The notes under the pieces were generated by a model. It saw nothing but the letters and a program-made list of their open reading frames with translations, ran no database searches and was not told where the DNA came from. DNA of 11,761 bases from contig JBJXGU010000319.1 in assembly GCA_046160245.1 (NCBI GenBank), positions 1 through 11,761 of the forward strand, written 5' to 3'. This DNA is from JAJTFW01 sp046160245 (GTDB taxonomy: Bacteria; Bacteroidota; Bacteroidia; AKYH767-A; OLB10). The position numbers and the translations under genes are program-made. Shown here piece by piece: positions 6,138 to 11,761 of this stretch; the stretch's first letter is position 1; each line of letters opens with the position of its first letter.

Positions 6138-7412
6138 TTAACCCTTTAAGGCTTTCACCATCACTTTATCAATCTTAACACCATCCATATCAATTACTTC
6201 AAGTTCAAATTTTTGCCAAATTAATATTTCTCCTTGTTTTGGAATTCGTGAAAGTTCAGTCATGATCAATCCACTTACTGTAGTTACTTCGTAGTCATTA
6301 ATCAATTCATCTAATTCAAAATAAATTAAAAAATCATGCAATGAATAATGTCCATCGACCAACCAAGACCCATCTTCCCGCTCAATCAATTGAAAATCAT
6401 CTTTATAAAAATCAGATGCATCTCCAACTAAGGCTTCTAAAATATCATTCAAAGTAATTATTCCTTGAAAAACACCATATTCATCAGAAACAAAAGCATA
6501 ATGAATTCCTGTTTTTTTAAACTCTTCTAAAGCCTTATAAGCTGTAGTTTGTTCCATCATAAATGGAGCTTCGGTTAAAATAGTTGGAAGATTAAAATCG
6601 GGTGCGTCAATATTGGCAAAAATACTTTTCAGATTAACAACCCCTACAATGTCATCGTAATTGTCGCCATAAACAGGATAAATAGAGTGCAATTCCTTTA
6701 GCATCGATTCCTTAACCTGATTTTTATCTGAATGCAAAGGCAAGAAAACCACCGATTTTCTGTGAGTCATTAATGAATTTATTTTTCTATCACCAATATG
6801 AAAAACACGCTCCACAATATCTTGTTCGATTTCTTGTACTTCACCACCCTCTGTACCTTCTTTTATAATTGCTTTTATCTCTTCTTCGGTTACTTTACCG
6901 TCAGCTGTAGGTTTTATTTGCAAAATATCTAGTAAAAATTCAGTAGAAGTGGTTAACAACCAAATAAAAGGTGCTGTAATTATCGAAATAATTTTCATCG
7001 GCAACGCAACAGCTTTGGCGATAGATTCTGGATGATTTAAACCTATTCTTTTGGGTAATAATTCTCCTAAAACCAAAGAGAAAAAAGTCAAAACAACCAC
7101 AACAATCACAACTGTAAGCGAAGTAGCAAAAGGTCTTAACACTTCAAAACCCATTACAAAATTTTGTACATCCTGAGTAATTTTATCTCCAGAATATATA
7201 CCCGTAAGAATACCAATAAGTGTAATTCCGATTTGTACTGTTGATAAAAATTTATTAGGGGAATTAGCTAAATCTAAAGCGATTTGAGCATTTTTGTTTC
7301 CCTTTTTTGCGGCAGATTCTAATCTGTTTTTTCGTGCCGAAATCAAAGCAATTTCAGACATAGAAAAAACGCCATTCAATATGATCAAAAAAAGTATTAT
7401 TAAAATTTCCAT
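6138..7412 (-). CDS. CNNM/CorC family transporter protein (hemolysin family, DUF21-CBS-CorC_HlyC)
   Basis: This is a 424-residue inner-membrane protein. An N-terminal DUF21/CNNM domain (about 1-165) has hydrophobic helices at 2-20, 58-74, 96-115 and 136-153, plus the conserved NGVFSMSEIALISARKNRL (13-31) and LGELLPKRIGL (115-125). A linker, VTEEEIKAIIKEGTEGGEVQ (174-193), leads to a CBS pair (about 210-330, with FVSDEYGVFQGIITLNDILE at 307-326). A C-terminal CorC_HlyC domain (about 340-420) carries DGSWLVDG (347-354). Bacterial members are linked to Mg2+ or other cation efflux; the older name hemolysin is not informative. It lies 74 bp downstream of adk on the same strand with no TAnnTTTG box in the gap, so it is probably read through from adk. 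The exact ion is not readable from sequence. Confidence 0.9.
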   Translation of the reverse strand: MEILIILFLIILNGVFSMSEIALISARKNRLESAAKKGNKNAQIALDLANSPNKFLSTVQIGITLIGILTGIYSGDKITQDVQNFVMGFEVLRPFATSLTVVIVVVVLTFFSLVLGELLPKRIGLNHPESIAKAVALPMKIISIITAPFIWLLTTSTEFLLDILQIKPTADGKVTEEEIKAIIKEGTEGGEVQEIEQDIVERVFHIGDRKINSLMTHRKSVVFLPLHSDKNQVKESMLKELHSIYPVYGDNYDDIVGVVNLKSIFANIDAPDFNLPTILTEAPFMMEQTTAYKALEEFKKTGIHYAFVSDEYGVFQGIITLNDILEALVGDASDFYKDDFQLIEREDGSWLVDGHYSLHDFLIYFELDELINDYEVTTVSGLIMTELSRIPKQGEILIWQKFELEVIDMDGVKIDKVMVKALKG

Positions 7413-7486
7413 TTATATATTAAAAGTTAAAAGATGATGGAATTATGAATTCAATTTTGACAACTCATAAACTACCATACTCTTGA

Positions 7487-8059
7487 CTAAAGTTTTTCAA
7501 TCACCGAACTCAATCGAATTGTTATTTCAGCAATAGTTCCAATTCCATCAACAGAATAGAACTTATTTTGTTGCGTATAATATTGCATCAAAGGAGCAGT
7601 TTTCTCATTATACTCTTGATAGCGATTTCTTATTTTTTCTTCGTCTTGGTCATCTACACGACCACTTGTTTTACCTCTTTCTAATAAACGTTGAATCAAT
7701 ATTTCGTCGTCAGCTTCTAGCGCAACAGTTGCTGTAATAATTTCATTTTTTGACTCTAAAAAAGAATCTAAAGCTTTTGCTTGAGCTATAGTTCGGGGAA
7801 AACCATCAAACAAAAAACCAGCCGAATTTGGATTATTATCAACTTCACTTTGAAGCATTTTTATAGTTACTTCATCTGGAACCAAATCCCCCTTATCCAT
7901 ATAGGTTTTAGCTAATTGACCTAGTTCTGTTTGATTTTTTATATTGTATCTAAAAATATCACCTGTAGAAAGATGTGTCAAGTTATACTTTTCTTTTAAA
8001 AACTCTGCTTGAGTTCCTTTTCCAGCTCCGGGTTTGCCGAATAAAACAATGTTAATCAT
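7487..8059 (-). CDS. adk: Adenylate kinase
   Basis: This 190-residue cytoplasmic enzyme interconverts ATP + AMP and 2 ADP. It shows the P-loop GKPGAGKGTQ (8-17), the AMP-binding STGDIFRYNI (31-40), the FDGFPRTIAQA motif (84-94), and LID arginines in RLLERGKTSGRVDDQDE (124-140), with R145 and R147 following. The LID is the short type without a zinc-binding cysteine insert, which explains the length (long-form enzymes have about 214 residues). The start ATG at 8059 has an A-rich leader; the conserved beta strand INIVLFG confirms it. It is first in a leftward set with the CNNM-type gene and obg. In many Bacteroidota, from memory, adk sits with hpt and obg. Here no hpt lies immediately upstream, where instead a promoter and another operon's terminator are found. 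Confidence 0.96.
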   Translation of the reverse strand: MINIVLFGKPGAGKGTQAEFLKEKYNLTHLSTGDIFRYNIKNQTELGQLAKTYMDKGDLVPDEVTIKMLQSEVDNNPNSAGFLFDGFPRTIAQAKALDSFLESKNEIITATVALEADDEILIQRLLERGKTSGRVDDQDEEKIRNRYQEYNEKTAPLMQYYTQQNKFYSVDGIGTIAEITIRLSSVIEKL

Positions 8060-8153
8060 TTTTGAAATTATAAATTATGGTTTTCTTAATCTGTCTTTTT
8101 ACTATAATTTGAAAAGCTTTATAACAATTCAAAGTGTCAATAAAATACATTGG

Positions 8154-8161
8154 CAAATATA
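8154..8161 (-). promoter_or_regulatory. Probable -7 promoter box upstream of adk
   Basis: Read on the minus strand, this is TATATTTG, an exact TAnnTTTG match about 95 nt upstream of the adk start. It is the only such match in the 220-bp gap 8060-8279. It lies downstream of the terminator at 8229-8258, as expected for the start of a new transcription unit. No clear -33 TTTG is seen. The rest of the gap shows no open frame or RNA gene. Confidence 0.45.
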
Positions 8162-8228
8162 AGTAATTCAAAATAGAGATGAGAGTTTAAAAACTAAGAA
8201 TATCAATTATCAACAATTCATTCAAATA

Positions 8229-8258
8229 AAAAAGGCTGTCTCGAAAGACAGCCTTTTT
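8229..8258 (-). terminator. Intrinsic terminator of the adhesin-porP/sprF operon
   Basis: A perfect 13-bp stem (AAAAAGGCTGTCT with AGACAGCCTTTTT) encloses a 4-nt loop. On the minus strand the loop is TTCG, giving a UUCG tetraloop in RNA, and the stem is followed by a run of six T. It lies 21 bp beyond the stop of the PorP/SprF gene at 8280. The hairpin is symmetric and could also work on the plus strand, but no plus-strand gene is nearby. Confidence 0.92.
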
Positions 8259-8279
8259 AAAAAATACTTCAAAATCAAA

Positions 8280-9173
8280 TTAGAATTTGAATTTAACTAA
8301 TAATTCATTAGTATTTCCAGCACCTCTAAGTTGATTAACAGTAGTTATTTGAGATTCGTAAGCGAAACCTACAGTAAATCTTTTACTTAATATTACGTTT
8401 ACAATTCCTGCATAAGCATCCGTTGTTCTATACATACCACCAACTTCAAGATAGTCTTGAATTTGTAGCATCGTATTAAAATCTAATGTAGCTGGAGCAC
8501 CATTCACATAACGTAATAAGAACGAAGGTTTCAAAACTAGAGAACCTTGTTGATTCAAATTAATATCATAACCAGTACTCCAATAAACGTGAGGACGGTT
8601 AACTGGAATATTAGTAAAGTTTTCAATATTTCTACCATTCTCAGAATTCAACAATCTTGGAATAGATACCGACATAAAGAATTTTTTATTCTTTAACAAA
8701 GCACCCACACCAACATTAGGATTGAATGTAGTAGATGAAATCAAACTAGGATCGTATTCAGGAATGAATAATCTTGAAAAATCAGCATTAAAGAAACTAC
8801 CTCCTGCTTTTAATCCTAAGTATAAATCCAATCCAGAGTCAACTTTAACTTTATAAGAAAAGTCAATTCCTACAGAAGTATGCTTCAATATATCACCACC
8901 AGTGTTATCATGCACTAATGAAACTCCATATCCAAGATTTTTTCCTGTAGATGTTCCAAAAGACGCTGCTTGAGTTGAAGGTCCTTCGCCAATTCCGGTC
9001 CATTGTCTACGTACAGAAGCAGCAACAGTTGTTTCACCATCTACACCCGCATAAGCAGGATTTAGCATATTCATGTGATTTCTGTACATACTAAAAAGTG
9101 GATCCTGTTGAGAGAAAAGGGCACTACTAAAAAGTAGTAATGCTCCTGCCAATATGTTTTTAATAATTTTCAT
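8280..9173 (-). CDS. PorP/SprF family type IX secretion membrane protein
   Basis: This is a 297-residue outer-membrane protein with a signal peptide (1-21, cleavage near LFS-QQDP). It has the family hallmark QQDPLFSMYRNHMNMLNPAYAG (22-43), then SVRRQWTGIG (about 53-62), GYGVSLVHDNTGG, and alternating strands of a beta-barrel ending in NELLVKFKF with a terminal aromatic. This matches the PorP/SprF family. In Flavobacterium johnsoniae, SprF is needed for secretion of the SprB adhesin, and similar SprF-like proteins serve other substrates with type B C-terminal signals. Here it lies 26 bp downstream of just such a substrate gene, so it is most likely its dedicated partner. The operon ends in the hairpin terminator at 8229-8258. 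The family is clear; the specific symbol is not decided because these genes have many paralogues. Confidence 0.92.
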   Translation of the reverse strand: MKIIKNILAGALLLFSSALFSQQDPLFSMYRNHMNMLNPAYAGVDGETTVAASVRRQWTGIGEGPSTQAASFGTSTGKNLGYGVSLVHDNTGGDILKHTSVGIDFSYKVKVDSGLDLYLGLKAGGSFFNADFSRLFIPEYDPSLISSTTFNPNVGVGALLKNKKFFMSVSIPRLLNSENGRNIENFTNIPVNRPHVYWSTGYDINLNQQGSLVLKPSFLLRYVNGAPATLDFNTMLQIQDYLEVGGMYRTTDAYAGIVNVILSKRFTVGFAYESQITTVNQLRGAGNTNELLVKFKF

Positions 9174-9199
9174 TTTTTTCTATTTAGAGTTTATGTTTG

Positions 9200-11761
9200 T
9201 TATTTCTGACGAGTTATGTATAACCATCCTTGAGAATCGACTTTACCATCTCCATCAATGTCAACTTGATAGAAATAAGCATGACCATCAGGAAGAGTAG
9301 CATCACTTCCATTTACTTTACCATCCCAATCATTTTGATAGTTTTTTGCAGAAAAAACTTGTGAACCCCAACGGTTATATACTCTTACTACAGAATTAGG
9401 GTGATTTGTAATATTTGAAACAACCCAAGTATCATTAATACCATCGCCATTCGGTGTAATTGCTTCTACAACATCAGTAGGATCAACTGGGAATGTTACT
9501 AATGCAGTTGCTGAACCAACGTTACCGTTAACATCAGTAGCATATACTGTAACTTCTACAGAACCAGCCAATACATCATCGATGTCAAAAGTATTAGGTA
9601 TTACTTCATAAGAATGAACATCCACACCACAAGCATCAGTTGCACTAACAAACACATCCTCGGGATCGATAGAAACTGAATCACCATCAAGTACAAGAGA
9701 AATAGGTTTGGTTACAACGATTGGAGCAATGTTATCAACAACATTTACTTTTACAAAAGCTTGACTTGAATTATTATTTCTATCAGTAACTGTAAGAGTT
9801 ATTACATTCTCACCGACATTATCACAAGTAAAGGTATCTTTACTAATTGAATAAGTCAATTGAGCTGTAGATGTACAATTATCGTTTGATCCGTTGTTAA
9901 CATTTGCAGCAGTAATAGTAACTGTTCCAAAAGAATTCAATATCGCTGTGTAAGCTTGAGTAACTACAACTGGAGCCAGTTTATCTTGAACAATAACAGT
10001 TACTTGAACAGGATCTGAAACGTTGCCACTAGTATCTGTAGCAGTTAGGTTCACAACATTTGTTTTACCTACATCTGAACAATTAAAAGTTGATTTATCT
10101 AAAGCATAAGAAAAAATTGCACAATTATCAGTTGAACCATTATTCAAATCAGCTGGAACAACACTAGCATTCCCTAAACTATTAAGTTGAAGAGTAACTG
10201 AAGTAAGTGCACGAGCAATTGGTTTAACAGGCTCACTAATCGTTACAATTGCTGATAATGAGTTAACATTACCATGAATATCAATTACTGTCAAAGTAAC
10301 AGGATTTGGACCAACATTAGAACAATTAAAACTTACTTTGTCTAAGCTATATGAAGCTATAGCACAGTTATCAGTAGAACCGTCATTAACCTGAGCAGCA
10401 ACGATAGTGGCAAAACCGCCAACATTCAATTGAACTGTTATGTTTTTAGTTCTAACAGTTGGTAATACCATGTCTTTAACTTTTACAGTTGTTGTAGTTG
10501 GTACTGCAACATTACCATATATATCGCTTACTCTCCAAGTAATTGTTGTTGAACCAATAGGATAAAGAGCAGTTAAAGGTAAATTATCACTTCTTGTTCC
10601 TACCACTGGTGCAGTAACAGAACAATTATCAGTAGCAGTTGGAGGAGTTACTGTAACAGTAGCACCACAAGCGTTAGCATCAGTATTAGCATCAATACTA
10701 ACAACCGTTGCATTGATTACAGGAATTTGAAGATCTCTTACCACAACCGTTTGAACAACTTCTAGAGCAGCGTTTGGAATAGCGGCATTATCAGACACAT
10801 TCCATCTAATGATTGTTGTTCCTACAGCATAAGGCGCAGTAACAGGCAACCCATCAGAAGTAAGTGAACCATTAAAGAAACGAACTCCAATTGGTGAATT
10901 AGCTAATGTACAATTATCCGTAGCTGTTGCAGAAACAGCAACAACAGCGCTACATTGACCAAAATCACTAACGAAATTTTTATTTCCGTTTGCAGTTATA
11001 ACTGGTCTTTGAGTATCTATAACAGTAACAGTTTGAGTAACTGGAGCTGCAGGATTACCATTAACATCCGTTACATTCCAAGTAATGGTAGTTGTACCTA
11101 CTGGATAAGCATCTGTAAGACGTAAACCATCAGGGGCACCATTAAACGAACGAACTCCAGTTGGAGCACCTACACCACAATTATCAGTAGCGGTAGCAGA
11201 AACAGCAACATCAGCACTACAAGCACCTAATACAGCATTTGCAGTTTTATTACCATTTGTTGTAATTACTGGTACTTGAGCATCGGTAACATCAACTGTC
11301 TGAATAACTGACAACGCTCTGTTTCCATTAGCATCTGTTACATTCCATGTAATTGTTGTTCTACCCAAAGGATAAGTAGCACTCAATGCTCTAGCATCTG
11401 AACGTGTTCCTATTGGAGTTCCAACAGTACAATTATCTGTAGCAGTAGCTGAAGGTGTAACTGCTAAATCAGCACCACATTTTCCAGTAGTATTATTAAC
11501 TGCTATTGCAGTAACTGGAGCAATAACTGGTAAAACATCATCAACAACAGTTACAATTGCGTTGGCAGTTGAAACATTGTCACTGTTATCAGTAACCGTT
11601 AAAAGAACTGTATTTGCACCTACATTAGAACAAGTAAACGTTAATTCGTCTAATTTTAATGCTCCAATTTTTACAGATTTAATTCCACAATTATCTGACG
11701 AACCATTATTAACTTGAGCAACTGTAATTGTTGCAGCACCTGCACCAACTAAAGAACTAAG
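9200..11761 (-). CDS. Large HYR-like repeat surface protein with type B T9SS C-terminal domain, 5' end outside window
   Basis: The frame is open to the right edge, giving 853 visible residues; the N-terminus and signal peptide lie outside. The TTG at 11386 is an internal Leu codon in conserved repeat sequence, not a start. Nine Ig-like HYR-type modules of about 75-94 residues are seen: B1 (1-80), A1 (81-166), A2 (167-255), A3 (256-349), A4 (350-436), B2 (437-516), B3 (517-599), B4 (600-682) and a degenerate B5 (683-758). Type A has TDNC...VGTTTITWNVTD; type B has GSTDNC...FNCSNVG...LTVTD. A gliding-motility-type CTD ends the protein (about 766-853): AITPNGDGINDTW, VRVYNRWGSQVF, GWLYI. It is probably exported by the type IX system and surface-anchored as an adhesin or gliding-related protein. 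The adjacent PorP/SprF gene supports this. Ligand unknown. Confidence 0.92.
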   Translation of the reverse strand, partial: LSSLVGAGAATITVAQVNNGSSDNCGIKSVKIGALKLDELTFTCSNVGANTVLLTVTDNSDNVSTANAIVTVVDDVLPVIAPVTAIAVNNTTGKCGADLAVTPSATATDNCTVGTPIGTRSDARALSATYPLGRTTITWNVTDANGNRALSVIQTVDVTDAQVPVITTNGNKTANAVLGACSADVAVSATATDNCGVGAPTGVRSFNGAPDGLRLTDAYPVGTTTITWNVTDVNGNPAAPVTQTVTVIDTQRPVITANGNKNFVSDFGQCSAVVAVSATATDNCTLANSPIGVRFFNGSLTSDGLPVTAPYAVGTTIIRWNVSDNAAIPNAALEVVQTVVVRDLQIPVINATVVSIDANTDANACGATVTVTPPTATDNCSVTAPVVGTRSDNLPLTALYPIGSTTITWRVSDIYGNVAVPTTTTVKVKDMVLPTVRTKNITVQLNVGGFATIVAAQVNDGSTDNCAIASYSLDKVSFNCSNVGPNPVTLTVIDIHGNVNSLSAIVTISEPVKPIARALTSVTLQLNSLGNASVVPADLNNGSTDNCAIFSYALDKSTFNCSDVGKTNVVNLTATDTSGNVSDPVQVTVIVQDKLAPVVVTQAYTAILNSFGTVTITAANVNNGSNDNCTSTAQLTYSISKDTFTCDNVGENVITLTVTDRNNNSSQAFVKVNVVDNIAPIVVTKPISLVLDGDSVSIDPEDVFVSATDACGVDVHSYEVIPNTFDIDDVLAGSVEVTVYATDVNGNVGSATALVTFPVDPTDVVEAITPNGDGINDTWVVSNITNHPNSVVRVYNRWGSQVFSAKNYQNDWDGKVNGSDATLPDGHAYFYQVDIDGDGKVDSQGWLYITRQK
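9203..9466 (-). other. Type B T9SS C-terminal sorting domain (gliding motility-associated CTD)
   Basis: The final 88 residues begin with EAITPNGDGINDTWVV, followed by RVYNRWGSQVFSA, NDWDGK, LPDGHAYFYQVDIDGDG and GWLYITRQK. This matches the gliding motility-associated C-terminal (CHU_C-like) domain that, in SprB and relatives, directs type IX export with help from an SprF-like protein. Confidence 0.93.
9488..10453 (-). repeat. Four consecutive type B HYR-like modules (B2-B5)
   Basis: Modules are at 10214-10453, 9965-10213, 9716-9964 and 9488-9715. Shared features are a Thr/Val-rich first strand, a V-A-A-QVN-like strand, NGSTDNC, a K-x-x-FNCSNVG turn and LTVTDxxGN. B2 to B4 have two cysteines 14-17 residues apart; B5 keeps only the first. 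A further copy, B1, is at 11522-11761. Confidence 0.85.
10454..11521 (-). repeat. Four consecutive type A HYR-like modules (A1-A4)
   Basis: Modules are at 11264-11521, 10997-11263, 10715-10996 and 10454-10714. Each has a CxAxVAV-like strand, SATATDNC, an insert ending YPxG, TTITWNVTDxNGN and a QTVxVxDxxxPVI linker. Cysteines sit 14-16 residues apart in every copy (visible residues 95/111, 181/195, 270/284, 365/380). Confidence 0.87.

Noticed and set aside
9236..9262. Full EF-hand protein or dockerin domain
   Set aside because: Only one short DxDxDG loop is present, with no flanking helices and no second copy; it is treated as a loop within the sorting domain.
11384..11386. TTG as the start of the surface protein
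   Set aside because: The same frame continues without a stop for 125 more codons to the window edge and encodes further HYR-like modules, so the TTG is an internal leucine codon.
1..11761. Mobile element, CRISPR array, tRNA or rRNA
   Set aside because: No transposase, terminal inverted repeat with target duplication, regularly spaced repeat-spacer array, or tRNA-like cloverleaf was found; the repeats seen are coding modules or short intergenic arrays.

Overview
The window looks like a low-GC chromosomal segment of a Flavobacterium-like member of the Bacteroidota. The reasons are a surface protein with a gliding-motility/type IX secretion C-terminal domain followed by a PorP/SprF gene, Bacteroidota-type -7 boxes (TAnnTTTG), A-rich leaders instead of Shine-Dalgarno sites, and protein sequences typical of Flavobacteriia. 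There are no RNA genes, insertion sequences or CRISPR arrays. Both edges cut genes: radC at the left and a large adhesin-like gene at the right.

Left part (1-3109). The 5' third of radC reads leftward from a TTG start. It diverges from a secreted DUF1287 protein across a short intergenic segment with a 16-bp perfect palindrome. DUF1287 converges with mpl, a peptidoglycan-recycling ligase, which is the second gene of a leftward pair behind a secreted TPR protein.

Middle part (3110-6052). A 124-bp divergent intergenic region carries a good -7 box, an inverted repeat and an imperfect direct repeat. It drives a rightward two-gene unit: an LpxH-like metallophosphoesterase and a GT-B glycosyltransferase. 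This unit converges, 5 bp apart, with leftward obg.

Right part (6053-11761, all leftward). The adk, CNNM/CorC-type transporter and obg genes follow one another, with a GTTTAAA-type tandem and inverted repeat in the obg leader. Upstream of adk lie its probable promoter and then a strong hairpin terminator that closes the next operon. That operon has a very long cell-surface protein gene (853 codons visible, open at the edge) and a PorP/SprF-family outer-membrane gene. The surface protein is built of two kinds of HYR-like modules, four of type A and five of type B, and ends in a type B type IX secretion signal. The pair matches the known arrangement of an SprB-like substrate with its dedicated SprF-like helper.

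Most of the window is ordinary core genome. I see no convincing undescribed system. The items most worth following are the modular adhesin with its paired cysteines, the LpxH-like/glycosyltransferase pair, and several operator-like palindromes.
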